A stretch of 64,000 bases of DNA from Phycisphaerae bacterium (lineage in GTDB: Bacteria > Planctomycetota > Phycisphaerae > UBA1845 > PWPN01), in contig JAUCQB010000031.1 in assembly GCA_030372985.1 (NCBI GenBank), forward strand, positions 23,172 through 87,171, read 5' to 3'. The notes below the pieces were generated by a model. The model saw nothing but the letters and a program-made list of their open reading frames with translations, was not told the origin of the DNA and searched no databases. Of the stretch, positions 27,363 through 37,300 are shown piece by piece. Made by a program: the position numbers and the translations under genes. How positions within the stretch are numbered: position 1 is the stretch's first letter; each line of letters begins with the position of its first letter.

Positions 27363-28571
27363 ATGCGTTCGGCAATTGTGACCTGTCTGTTGGTCGTCCT
27401 TTCAGCCCTTTCTGTCCCGGCTCTGGCCGCAGACGTCAAGCGGGTGGCCCCTGAGGACTTCGCCATTCTTCCGTGGGGCGGCACAAGGCCTGACCCGGCC
27501 GTGCTGAAAGACATTGCCGAGTGCGGTTTCAATCTCGCGGGATTCGTGCCCCCTGAAGGGCTCGATGCGGTTCAGGCGGCGGGGCTCAAGTGCATTGTCT
27601 CGGGGCACAACACGCATGTGGGCGATGCCGAGGCCAGGCTGGACGAAGGCGAGATCGCCAAACGCGTCGAGCCGCTGGTGAAGCAAGTGGGCAAGCACCC
27701 GGCTGTCTTTGGGTATTACCTTCGCGACGAGCCGACCGCCCACGCATTTGCCGGCCTGGCCAACTGGGTGGCCGCGTATCGCAAGGCCGATCCGGACGCC
27801 CGCTGCTATATCAACCTGTTCCCCAACGTGGCATCCATCCCCCAGTTGGGGGTCAAGACCTACGACGAGTACGTGGAAACGTTTGTTACCGTCGTCAAGC
27901 CGAGTTTCATCAGCTACGACCACTATGCGCTGATGGACGACGGCTCGCTGAAGGACGGCTACTTTCAGAACCTTGAGTCAGCGCGAAGGATCGCCCTGAA
28001 GTACGACCTGCCGTTCTGGAACATCGTTCTATCGAATGCACACTTCCGCTACGCCGAGCCGAGCGAAAACGGCCTGCGATTTCAGGCCTACACGACGCTG
28101 GCCTATGGGGCCCGGGGCATCAGCTACTTTACCTACTTCGCCCCCCCCACGGGCAACTACCGCATGGCCCCGATCGATCAGTTCGGCCACAAGACGGCTG
28201 TCTGGGAGATGCTTCGGAGCGTCAATCTGCAGATCCACCAGTTGGCTCCGACATATCTGAAGCTCAAGAGCGTCAACGTGTTTCATCACCCCGACGTGCC
28301 GAAGGAGTGCCAGGACATTGCGAGCAGCAAGTTCGTTCAGGAAGTGAGCGGTGGGAAGTTCGTGGTAGGCGAATTTGAGGGGCCTGAGGGTCGGCCTTTC
28401 GTGATGGTGGTCAACAAGGACCTCCACAAATCGGCCAGTTTCACGATCAGGTTCAAGCAAGCCGGTCAGATCATGCAGGTCAATTCCTACTCCGGGGCGG
28501 TGCACCCCTGGGCGGGCGAAAACAACTGGCTGGCTCCCGGCCAGGGCATGCTGTTGAGCCTGAAGCAATAG
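27363..28571 (+). CDS. Exported TIM-barrel glycoside hydrolase candidate (GH42-like)
   Basis: A 402-residue protein with a signal peptide (about residues 1-21, ending ALAADV). It has barrel-like strand ends: ECGFNLAGF, KCIVSGHNTH, VFGYYLRDEPTA, FISYDHYALMDDGS, YGARGISYFTYF. The Glu of YYLRDEP is placed like the acid/base residue of clan GH-A enzymes, and the C-terminal 90 residues look like a small beta domain (FVMVVNKDL). The family is not certain; GH42-like or an unassigned GH-A group is my best reading. AAGGAG lies eight bases before the ATG. The DUF1080 lipoprotein gene follows after 54 bases on the same strand, so they may be co-transcribed. Confidence 0.7.
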   Translation: MRSAIVTCLLVVLSALSVPALAADVKRVAPEDFAILPWGGTRPDPAVLKDIAECGFNLAGFVPPEGLDAVQAAGLKCIVSGHNTHVGDAEARLDEGEIAKRVEPLVKQVGKHPAVFGYYLRDEPTAHAFAGLANWVAAYRKADPDARCYINLFPNVASIPQLGVKTYDEYVETFVTVVKPSFISYDHYALMDDGSLKDGYFQNLESARRIALKYDLPFWNIVLSNAHFRYAEPSENGLRFQAYTTLAYGARGISYFTYFAPPTGNYRMAPIDQFGHKTAVWEMLRSVNLQIHQLAPTYLKLKSVNVFHHPDVPKECQDIASSKFVQEVSGGKFVVGEFEGPEGRPFVMVVNKDLHKSASFTIRFKQAGQIMQVNSYSGAVHPWAGENNWLAPGQGMLLSLKQ

Positions 28572-28625
28572 AGTCAGAGGGGGGCGCACCGCGGTGTTGG
28601 TTCATCGCAGATGGAGAACTAATCG

Positions 28626-29345
28626 TTGAGAAACTGCGCAAGAGTGTTGGCGACAATCTGTGCCTTTGTGGCGGCAGGTTGTGCGGACAGGGCACCCGTG
28701 GCGACCGTGCCGACAGTGGCCCCATCGTCGGCCCCGGCACCCGCGGCGTCCCGGCCGGCGGTGCTGCTGGAGGCTGCGCCGGGTGAATGGGTCAGCCTTT
28801 TCGACGGCAAGACGCTGAGCGGCTGGCGTGTGCTGACTGAAAAGGCGTTTGTGGGCCACAAGGAGGTCCGCGTGGACAACGGCACGATCGTGATGGAGCG
28901 CGGCCAGTTGCAGACCGGCATCGGCTGGGACGGCGCCTTTCCGCGCGAAAACTACGAGGTCTCATTGGAAGCCAAGCGGACCGACGGACACGATTTCTTC
29001 TGCGGGATGACCTTTCCCGTCGGCGATGAGCCCTGCACGCTCATTGTCGGCGGCTGGGGCGGTTCGGTCGTCGGGCTGTCGAACGTCGACCACATGCACG
29101 CGGCCGAGAACATGACCACCAACAGCATGTCTTTCGAGAACGGCGCGTGGTACTCGGTGCGTCTACGGGTCACGACAAGAAAGATCGACGTCTGGATACA
29201 AGATCAACACATGATCAGTCTCGATCGGGAGGGGCGTAGCTTCAGCGTCTGGTGGGAACAGGAAGCGGCCCGGCCGTTCGGCATCGCGAATTGGGACACT
29301 GGCAGCGCCCTGAGAAACGTCCGCTTCCGTCGGCTCGCCGATTGA
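28626..29345 (+). CDS. DUF1080 (3-keto-disaccharide hydrolase fold) lipoprotein
   Basis: A 239-residue protein starting at TTG 28626 with GGAGAA upstream. The N-terminus (ATICAFVAAGC) resembles a lipoprotein signal, followed by a Pro/Ala/Ser linker. Residues about 52-237 form the DUF1080 jelly roll: EWVSLFDGKTLSGWRV, VDNGTIVME, YEVSLEAKRTDG and IANWDTGSALRNVRFRRL. DUF1080 proteins include 3-keto-glycoside hydrolases and many concanavalin-like proteins of unknown activity, and are abundant in planctomycetes. The gene closely follows the barrel enzyme at 27363, suggesting that both act on the same external glycan. Confidence 0.85.
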   Translation: MRNCARVLATICAFVAAGCADRAPVATVPTVAPSSAPAPAASRPAVLLEAAPGEWVSLFDGKTLSGWRVLTEKAFVGHKEVRVDNGTIVMERGQLQTGIGWDGAFPRENYEVSLEAKRTDGHDFFCGMTFPVGDEPCTLIVGGWGGSVVGLSNVDHMHAAENMTTNSMSFENGAWYSVRLRVTTRKIDVWIQDQHMISLDREGRSFSVWWEQEAARPFGIANWDTGSALRNVRFRRLAD

Positions 29346-29945
29346 AGGCTGCCCGCCGTGGGCTGACATCGGCCCGGTCATGCGGCCTTAAAGCGGTGCA
29401 GGCATCGCGCTGATTATGGGACGCAGTAAGCAGGCGAACGTTCACGGTCAGAGTTACCTTTCGGGGACATAGTAAATCCTCTGTGTTTTCTGGCCGAATT
29501 CTGAGATATGGCCGGCACTCGCCCTACTGCCGGCCTGTCTGGAAGCAACCGGCGGGCATCGACCCCGATCGCAGGGGTACTGACCGACGGGCTGGTTCGA
29601 GCGCAGACGCTTTGCTCGTTCCGGGCTTCCAAGACACACCGCATGATCGTCGGACAGCCCTTGAGGCCCGCGGTTAAAGCACCTGAAGAATCGCGCGCTT
29701 TTCGGACAAGGAGGACAACCGGTCTTTCAGATGTTCTCGGTTGGTAAGGCGACTGCCTGTCGGATCGGACTTCAGGCGCCGGGCGGCTTCACGTGCTGCC
29801 CCAGGCGTTGCCGGCTCAGTGGAACTCATGAAGTCCGATCGTCGCAGAAAACACGGAGTCTGGCAGGAGAGGCGTGACTCGCGTTTGGGGTCGATCGGCC
29901 CGGCTTCTTGCGCCAGGCAAAGGCAAGGGCCAAGTGCCCCCGACT
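29346..29945. other. Intergenic stretch, no supported gene
   Basis: Six hundred bases without a convincing gene on either strand. A 48-codon frame at 29731-29877 has AAGGAGG upstream, but at a 14-base spacing, and a composition unlike its neighbours. The in-frame extension of the PilZ-HEAT gene back to 29874 is judged noncoding. Confidence 0.4.
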
Positions 29946-30929
29946 ATGGATGAGACCCAGACACAAACCGGCGTTGAGACTCAGGACCGCGAGATCCTTG
30001 AGATGCTCCTGGAGGTTGACGAGCAGTCAGCCCGCCAGGACTCTCGGTGGTCCGAGAAGAGAGCCTATGCGCGCAAGACGGCGCGCATCCCGTGCGAGAT
30101 CAGGTTTATCGGCCTCGACGGCGAGTCGGTGCTCTATACGACTGGCCGGACACGTGAAATCTCCGCAGGCGGCCTGAGTTTCCTGAGCCGTCAGCATTTC
30201 GCTCGCCGCGCCGGTGTCCTGGTAACCCTTTCGATCATCGACGGAAAGATCCGGTCGCTGTCGGCCAAGGTGGTCTATTCGCGTTGCGTGCGGGAAGGCT
30301 GGTTCCTGACCGGCGTTCAGTTCGGCACGTCGGAGGATCCGCGGCTGGATCCCCGGAACTACAGCCAGGTTGTGGCCAAGGAAGTTGAATACGACAAGCA
30401 GAAGCGAGCCGACGAGGAAGACGGCAAGCTTACGCCTCGTCGGCGGATGCTGCAGATTCTGGCGATGGCCTCCATTCCCTCCCAGCGCACCAAAGGCATG
30501 GTCGCGAAGGTCGTCATGGCCTCGATGTCTCCCGATCACATCATCCGTCGCGCCTCCATCCCCGTTCTTCAAAGCATTGCCGGCAGGGAAGGGGTGGTTT
30601 GTCTGATTTCCGTGCTGCGCGACAGCAACCCGGTCATCCAGGGTGAAGCAGCCGAGGCGCTGGGTATGCTCGGCAATTCGGAGGCCCTGGAACCTCTTCA
30701 ACGACTCCTGCCACATCGGGATGATGGGGTTGCCATCCGTGCCGCCGAGGCCCTGGCAAGGCTGGGCAACTGGAGCGGGAAGCAGGTGGTCTGCCGGCTC
30801 CTGGCTCGAGAAGGTCCTGCCAGCCGTCGGGCAGCCCGGGCTCTGGGGCTGCTGGTGAATCGTGACTTTCGCCCCAACGCCGAGGGCGTTGAACAGGCCA
30901 GACGCTACCTTCAGCACCACGATGTCTGA
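29946..30929 (+). CDS. PilZ domain protein with C-terminal HEAT repeats
   Basis: The start is placed at ATG 29946 (MDETQTQTG), although the frame is open from 29874; no strong ribosome binding site decides. Residues about 38-150 form a PilZ domain with the c-di-GMP-binding RxxxR motif (RAYAR). The second motif reads EISAGG, with Glu where D/N is usual. Residues about 170-325 carry HEAT-like helical repeats, including VVCLISVLRDSNPVIQGEAA, EALGMLGNSEALEPLQRLL and AAEALARLGNW. PilZ domains sense c-di-GMP; HEAT repeats offer a protein-binding scaffold, so an adaptor role is likely. It has no signal peptide and should be cytoplasmic. Confidence 0.8.
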   Translation: MDETQTQTGVETQDREILEMLLEVDEQSARQDSRWSEKRAYARKTARIPCEIRFIGLDGESVLYTTGRTREISAGGLSFLSRQHFARRAGVLVTLSIIDGKIRSLSAKVVYSRCVREGWFLTGVQFGTSEDPRLDPRNYSQVVAKEVEYDKQKRADEEDGKLTPRRRMLQILAMASIPSQRTKGMVAKVVMASMSPDHIIRRASIPVLQSIAGREGVVCLISVLRDSNPVIQGEAAEALGMLGNSEALEPLQRLLPHRDDGVAIRAAEALARLGNWSGKQVVCRLLAREGPASRRAARALGLLVNRDFRPNAEGVEQARRYLQHHDV

Positions 30930-31150
30930 TGGACCTGTCGTCCCATCAGCCAATTCGACGATTCCTCACTGTCGATATGCTCTCCCCATCACCGGCTTGC
31001 TGATCCCGGAAGGTTCGGGTATCAGTCTCAGATCGAGCGCCGGCTGATTGCGCAGGTGGGGTCACGGAAGGACCCGGGCGGGCTGGTTGACCAGACCGGA
31101 CTGCTGCATCATGCGACGTCGGCGCACCAACGATCGGCAGGGAGGCACCT

Positions 31151-32188
31151 ATGATGAAGGTCGGCTTGATGGGCCTGGGGCAAGGCGGTCAGCTCGTGGC
31201 CGAGGCCCTGTTATCGAGCTCCTGGTGCCGACTGGTTGCCGTCGCCAGCAGAAAAGCCCACCGGATCGATCGATTCGTCGAGAAGCACCCGGATATCGCC
31301 GCGTATGACGACTTTCGATCGCTGATCGTTGAGAATCCGCTCGATGCCCTTTTCGTGGCCGTCCCCCCTTTTCTTCGCAGCAAATACCTGGTCCTGGCGG
31401 CTGAGCATCGCTGCCCGGTATGGATGCTGCCTCCCGCGGCGCGGCGATTCGACGAGTTAGTCCAGATCATGGAACGATTCGAGAAGGCCGGGTGCCCCAT
31501 CGCCGTGTCACGAAGTTGGGGAATCGAGCCGTCGCTTCAACCGGACGCCATCGGCCTGGATCGGCTGGGGCGGTTTTTTCTTGCCGTCGGCGGCGTCGAT
31601 CTCTGCAGCGGCGAGGATCTCGACTGGCGGGGAGATTCAATCCGGGCCGGCGGTGGCGTGCTGCTGGACCGCGGTTATGAGCTGCTGGACACCGTGGTGA
31701 AGGTCATGGGGCTTCCTGCGACGGTGTACGCGGCCGCCAAAGGCGTCTCTCGCCCGGGAACCCGGTTTCCCTATGACACCGAAGATACAGCCGCACTCAT
31801 CTGCCAGTTCTCCAACGGAGCCATCGCGGTGGCCAGCGCCTGTTGGACCTCGGGGCCTGATCGCCGTGACATCGAGTTCTTCGGGACCGGGGGGACGCTT
31901 CGCGTCGATGCGACGCGAGTGATCTGCCGCGACCGGGCGGGAGAGAGAACGCTGACGGATTTGCCGCGGGCCTCCAACCCGCTGCTGGCTCCGATAGAGA
32001 ACTTCCTATCGTCTCTCGCGAGTCAGTCAGGGCATTTCCATTCCTCGATCCGCGACCACATGGCCGTCATGGCCGTGATCCAGGCGGCGTACCTGTCCGC
32101 GCGCACGGGCCAGCCCGAGAGCCCTGGTGCCATTCTCAAAATGCACGATGTCAACCCCGGCGCTGCCTGCCGCGACGCCGGGGAGTAA
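31151..32188 (+). CDS. Gfo/Idh/MocA-family oxidoreductase-like protein
   Basis: A 345-residue protein with an N-terminal Rossmann fold (MKVGLMGLGQGGQLVAEAL) and a C-terminal alpha/beta domain with IEFFGTGGTLRVDATR and GGGVLLDRGYELLDTVV, which match the usual GGxLxDxGxHxxD region. The EKP motif that supplies the catalytic Lys is replaced by LPPAARRF, and the usual His of the second motif is Tyr-Glu. That could mean altered chemistry or a non-enzymatic role. GGGAGG lies five bases before ATG 31151. No signal peptide is present. Confidence 0.8.
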   Translation: MMKVGLMGLGQGGQLVAEALLSSSWCRLVAVASRKAHRIDRFVEKHPDIAAYDDFRSLIVENPLDALFVAVPPFLRSKYLVLAAEHRCPVWMLPPAARRFDELVQIMERFEKAGCPIAVSRSWGIEPSLQPDAIGLDRLGRFFLAVGGVDLCSGEDLDWRGDSIRAGGGVLLDRGYELLDTVVKVMGLPATVYAAAKGVSRPGTRFPYDTEDTAALICQFSNGAIAVASACWTSGPDRRDIEFFGTGGTLRVDATRVICRDRAGERTLTDLPRASNPLLAPIENFLSSLASQSGHFHSSIRDHMAVMAVIQAAYLSARTGQPESPGAILKMHDVNPGAACRDAGE

Positions 32189-32196
32189 ACCTCAGT

Positions 32197-32250
32197 GTTG
32201 CATACGGCAACGCCGGGGTATGAAGAATGGCGGATGCGGAATGGAGAATG
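32197..32250. repeat. Dispersed intergenic repeat, copy 1
   Basis: A hairpin GTTGC-ATACG-GCAAC (32197-32211) is followed by GCCGG and then AGAATGGCGGATGCGG. The same order and most bases recur at 57598-57650. Both copies lie in intergenic DNA next to unrelated genes. Confidence 0.55.
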
Positions 32251-32381
32251 GGGCATCCTTCGCCGTCGCCCATGAGCCTCGCCGCCGGTGAACTCCGGGA
32301 ACAGTGACCAACCGGCATGGAACACCTGATTCACACGTGTCTTGTAACAGCTTCGCGGCGTTTTTGATGCAACTGGGGGGT

Positions 32382-33614
32382 CTACTTCTCCCACACGGCG
32401 ATGGCGGCGCAGGTTACGCCGTTGCCTGCCTGTGGATTGGCGGCCTGGTGGTAGGTCAGCAATTCGGGGCGGCCGCCGGGGAGCGCCGTCATCATGGCGT
32501 AGATGCAACCGGCGCTGCACACCCGGGTGTCGTTCTCCCGGGCCTTGAGTACCTTGACGAATGCCTCGCACCCCTGGCTGACCAGGGCATCGAGCGCCTC
32601 GCGGTCTTTTCGCTCGACCTCTTGAAGGAAGGTCGCTTCCAGATCTCGCTGGTCGCCGAACTGCCCGCCAACATGGCTGAGGTCCGCCCCCGCCACAATC
32701 AGCGTCGGCGTGCCATCTGCCCGAACCAGTTCGCCGACGGCCTCGCCGAACTCGTGCAGGTCGGCGCCCCTGCCGTCGTATGGGGCTGTGCCAGTCGGCC
32801 CGCAGACGTCCGGGCAGAGCACGGGAACGATCTCGAACCGCTCGGGGCCCAGCAGATGCTGGAGGATGAGCAACTGCAGCTCAACCGAATGCTCCCGTTG
32901 ATGGTCGAACTCGTGCTCGCAGAGGCCGGTCCCGAGTCGCTTTTCGAGAGATTCGATGAACGGGCCGTCGGTCTTAGTGGTACCCAGGGGCGTCTGAAAG
33001 TCCTTGCGTGTGGCCACCACGGACGATGACTGACCGAAATGGTTGGTTCCGAGAATGATCACCCGCCGGGGCGGGCTGGTCGCCGCGACCAGCCGGTATG
33101 CCTTTGAATACGCCGGAGCACCTCGCGGATAATCCAGGTGCGGCGCGACCAGACCGACCAGCTTGCGATTGATCCTGCCCGGCGTGTCCTGACCGTCGAA
33201 CAGCATCTGCCGGATGACCGTGCCCATCTGGCCGGGGGCGGCTCCGAAAGACTCCTCGCCTCCTGAAACCCTTGCCGGGGCGGCTCGATAGTCCTCCACC
33301 AGAGAGTTGTAATGGGCTTCGAAGGCTGGGCTGTCGAGGAAATGAGCCTCATCGAGTTGTCGGACCATGTCCTCAAGTTGTTGCCGGGGCAGGAGTTGGA
33401 GGGTGTGGCGAGCGAAAAGCTCCTGGATATCCAGCAGGTCGTTCTCGCCGTCCATCAGCGAGAGGATGAGCATGGCGACCGGGGAGAGGGTGATCAGCCC
33501 CTGGGCCAGGCCACAGGGGTCGCGAATAACGTACAGCGGCCTGCGGGCTTCGCCGTCGCTTACCGGAAAGGCCTCGACGCGCCTGAGCTTGGGCTTGTCT
33601 GGCAGCGCGGTCAT
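32382..33614 (-). CDS. amrB: MEMO1-family protein (AmmeMemoRadiSam system protein B)
   Basis: The start is ATG 33614, with GGGGAG eight bases upstream; the open frame reaches 33821 but the extra residues look noncoding. In the 410-residue protein the C-terminal 270 residues match MEMO1/AmrB: LVAPHLDYPRGAPAYSKAY, VIILGTNHFG, HQREHSVELQLL, ADLSHVGGQFGD and YHQAANPQAG. Residues 1-125 are extra: LYVIRDPCGLAQGLITLSP and a helical region resembling PqqD-like or winged-helix modules. MEMO1-like proteins bind a metal through His, Asp and Cys. The partners AMMECR1 (A) and the radical SAM protein are not in this window. Confidence 0.85.
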   Translation of the reverse strand: MTALPDKPKLRRVEAFPVSDGEARRPLYVIRDPCGLAQGLITLSPVAMLILSLMDGENDLLDIQELFARHTLQLLPRQQLEDMVRQLDEAHFLDSPAFEAHYNSLVEDYRAAPARVSGGEESFGAAPGQMGTVIRQMLFDGQDTPGRINRKLVGLVAPHLDYPRGAPAYSKAYRLVAATSPPRRVIILGTNHFGQSSSVVATRKDFQTPLGTTKTDGPFIESLEKRLGTGLCEHEFDHQREHSVELQLLILQHLLGPERFEIVPVLCPDVCGPTGTAPYDGRGADLHEFGEAVGELVRADGTPTLIVAGADLSHVGGQFGDQRDLEATFLQEVERKDREALDALVSQGCEAFVKVLKARENDTRVCSAGCIYAMMTALPGGRPELLTYHQAANPQAGNGVTCAAIAVWEK

Positions 33615-33797
33615 GAGCGCGACTCCCCGTGGGTATCCGGTTGAAGGCAGACTCCCCCCGCTTGATTCGCCCCAAGGATACCACAAACCCCTGAGCCACC
33701 CCAGGGCGGGGCACCTGGACGGCAAGCGGGATCGCATGGCCCCCCTGGGGGGCCTGGTTGATGCCAGCGGCCCAAATGCGTTATCATAGCACCTCTT

Positions 33798-34226
33798 ATG
33801 CACGGTACGGACGAGTCCCAATCCGGTTTGTCTCCGCTGAAGCTGGCCTGGCTGGCCGCGCTTACCCTGGTGGCCGGTACGCTCTCAACGCGTGCCTGGG
33901 TCATGCCGACCGAAAACGAGTCGGCGAAGGCCGAATCGGGTCGGTCGGGCTCCACAAACAAGACCGATGACACCCGGCCGGAATCAGAAAACGAGCAGGC
34001 CTTCGAGATCGCTCCGCAAGCGGATGTCTGGCACGGCGTGGCGGAGCGCCCGCCGGTGGAACGGCCGGCCGGGACGATCGAGCATCTCTCGACGGTTGCC
34101 GGCTGGAAGCCCGCGCACCATCCCCGAATCACGGTCCTGTGGGTCAGCTTGCCGCCGCAGGGCTCGCCGAGGCAACGCTGTCGTTTCATCTGTCGTGACG
34201 CCCACGCACCTCCCGTTAATGGCTGA
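33798..34226 (+). CDS. Small single-pass membrane protein, unknown
   Basis: A 142-codon frame with one N-terminal hydrophobic segment (LKLAWLAALTLVAGTLSTRAW, about residues 13-33) followed by a polar, Glu/Ser-rich region and a C-terminal part with VAGWKPAHHPRITVLWVSLP. No family is recognised. No good ribosome binding site precedes ATG 33798. It is divergent from the MEMO1 gene (about 180 bases) and lies upstream of secDF. The membrane segment and length support it moderately. Confidence 0.4.
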   Translation: MHGTDESQSGLSPLKLAWLAALTLVAGTLSTRAWVMPTENESAKAESGRSGSTNKTDDTRPESENEQAFEIAPQADVWHGVAERPPVERPAGTIEHLSTVAGWKPAHHPRITVLWVSLPPQGSPRQRCRFICRDAHAPPVNG

Positions 34227-34396
34227 CAGGCCATCGGCGTCGACGGGTCATGGCCCGCCGGATCGTTTTTCCGTACGTTTGCCGCCGCCCCGTGGCGGAA
34301 TGGTTGGACTCATCAGAAGAGAATGCCGTTAGTGAATAGTTGAATAGGACGATGTCATCACGCAGCGGATGCCGTTGCGGTTGTGAGGTAATGGTC

Positions 34397-37300
34397 ATGG
34401 GCGAGAAGAATCTGTGGTCGAAAGTCGGCCTGATCGTGATTTTTGCGGGCATGTCGTTGTGGCAGACATACCCCTTTACGACGGAGCAGCTCAAGCCGGG
34501 CATCGACCTGGGCGGCGGGCACAGCCTGCTCTTTGAGATCGATGACAGCGGAGACACGAGTTACGATCTTGCGAAGCGGGTCATGAACGTGCTGAAGAAT
34601 CGCGTGGACCCGCAAGGGAACCGGAATCTCATCTGGCGACCCATCGGGCGCAACCGCCTGGAGATCCAGATCCCGCGGGCACCCGAGGAGCAACGGCGCA
34701 ACCGTGAGCAATACAACGAAGCCCGGCAGGCTCTCGTCGACACGTACATCAGCGAGCCACAGGTTCGGCAGGCCCTGAGACTGCCGCCGGCCCAGCGAGA
34801 TGAGACGATCACCCGGCTGGTGGGCAGGTACGAGAGCCGAAGACCCCTGTTGGAGGAGCTGGTCAGAGTCGATGAGCGATACCGGGAGCTCAGTGCCCGC
34901 TTCGAGAAAGAGGGTACAGCCACCCAACCGGAGGCGACTCAGCCTTCGGCGGTCAAGGAGGCCACGAGCCGTCCGGGCATGGAGTGGGACGACGTCAATC
35001 GATCACTCGCACAGCGGGTCGACAATGCTTTCAAGAAGCGCAATGAATTGATCGGTCAACTGGTTGCCAAGAACCTCGAAATCCGGGTTCTGGAGGACCT
35101 GCTGGCCCTGGGCAGGAAGAGCGCCGCTCGCGTTGAGGGCATCGAGCGGCTCAAGGGGGAACACGGCGACCTGGCTGAGCTGATCGACAACGTGATCCGC
35201 ACCTACGATGCCTGCGCCCGATACCGGGGGTCGCTCGACGACCCGGCGGACCTCATGCGTTTGCTCAAGGGCGCCGGCGTGCTCGAGTTCCGCATCCTGG
35301 CCACGCGCGACCCGCGCAACCGGGCCATGACGGACGCGAAGAATCCCGAGCACCAGGTTGAAATCTCGACTTACGAGAACAACCTGTCCCGGTTCGGACC
35401 GCGCGTTCAGACCGGTGACAAGTTCATGTGGATCAAGATCGCCAAGCCGGATCCAGAGGACTGGCGCGCGGAGTACTACGTCATCCGCGAATATGCCGGT
35501 TCGCAGTACGTTCTGGCCCACGCGACGCCGGACATGGGATTATTGAGGAACACCGGGTGGACGCTGGCCGGGGCCTATCCGGGCCGCGACCGGCTCGGAC
35601 GCCTGGCGATCGACTTCCAACTGGGCGGGAACGGACCGAAACAGTTCTGGGAACTGACCAACAACAACATCGAGCGGCCGTTGTGCATCGTCCTGGACGA
35701 CGAGGCGATCTCTTCCGCGACCATTCAAAGCGCCATCTCTGACAGAGGCCAGATCACCGGCCGGTTCGCGCCGCAGCGCGTCGACTACATCGTGCGCACG
35801 CTCGAAGCGGGCTCGCTGCCGGCCAAGCTCAAGGAGGTCCCGCTCCAGCAGAACAGCGTCGGGCCGTCCCTCGGCGAGACCAACCGCCGGATGGGTTTCC
35901 AGGCATCGGTTCTGGCGTTCGTCGTGGTGGCCGTGTTCATGGCCGTCTACTACTTCTACAACGGCCTGGTCGCCGATATCGCCCTGCTGCTGAACATGGT
36001 CATCACGCTGGGCATCATGAGCTTCCTCCAGGCCACGTTCACGCTGCCGGGCATCGCCGGTCTGGTGCTGACGCTGGGCATGGCGGTGGACGCCAACGTG
36101 CTCATCTATGAACGCATGCGTGAGGAATTGCAGCGAGGCATCTCGGTCAGGATGGCCGCGAAACTGGGCTACGAGAAGGCGTTCAGTGCCATTCTGGACT
36201 CGAACGTGACCACGATCCTCACGGCCGTGATCCTGGGCGTCATCGGCAGCGAGGAGATCAGGGGCTTCGGCCTGACGCTCGGAATCGGCCTGTGCACGAG
36301 CATGTTCACGGCCTTGTTCGTGACCCGCCAGTATTTCCACATCATGGTGCCCAACACCTTGAACCGGGAGGAAACAAACAAGGCCTGGCTGGGCACGGGT
36401 ATTCTGGTGGCGGCGGCGGGGGTACTGATGGGAACGGGGTACCTGGCAAACCATCCCGACACTCTTCAGGATTCACGGCTCTACGGGCTGGGTGTTTTCC
36501 TGGCCTGGCTGGCAGGGACGGCGGCAGTGCTGATGGCCAGCCTGTGGCTGTTCCGCTTCCTGTACGGGGCAACCGGCCACCGGCAAGCCAACCGTCTGCC
36601 GATGTTCAAGCTGCTGAGCGCTCCGAACATCAACTGGATGGGCAAATATCGCATCTTCTGGGTCTGTTCCGCGATGGCGATCGGCGTCGGTCTGCTCGGC
36701 ATGTTCATGGTGAAGCCTGCCGATTACATGGACATCGAGTTCATCGGAGGAACCAGCGTCCAGATTGAGGTCAAGGCTGACAGTCAGAAGCAGCACAATG
36801 ATGAGAAGATCCAGCAGCTTGTCGCCAACGACGCGGCCAACTGGCTCAAGCAGGCCGCGACGTGGCTGGCCGGCGCGACGGTCACCGAGGCGGGCGAGAA
36901 CCGTTTCCGGGTCACGACGCCGGGCGATCTGACGGCGTCCCAAATCACGTCCTTATTGATGCCGACTCTGGAGGAGGACGATGCGGTCGCCCGTAACGGC
37001 GTCACGCCGACCGACGACGGCAAGGGTGTGATCATCCAGGTGAAGGTCCCGACGGCGACCTCGGAAGAGGCGGCTCCCAAACCGTTGGACCTGGCCGGCG
37101 TTCAGGAAGAGGTGAAAAAAGCGGCCGAATACGCTTCAAACGCCTGGCGCAATCTCATGTCGGCTCGCGTGCAGACGATTGAGCTCGCCTCGGAGGGGGA
37201 GAAGCGCGAGGCATATGAGGTCATCGTCACCGAGCCGCGCAAGACGCTGGTCGCCGAGGCGATGTTGGCAACGATGAGCGAGATTCTGGAGGTGACACCC

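Noticed and set aside
29731..29877. A 48-codon frame with AAGGAGG upstream
   Set aside because: The spacing of about 14 bases is too long and the Cys/Arg-rich product resembles noncoding DNA; it remains a weak possibility.
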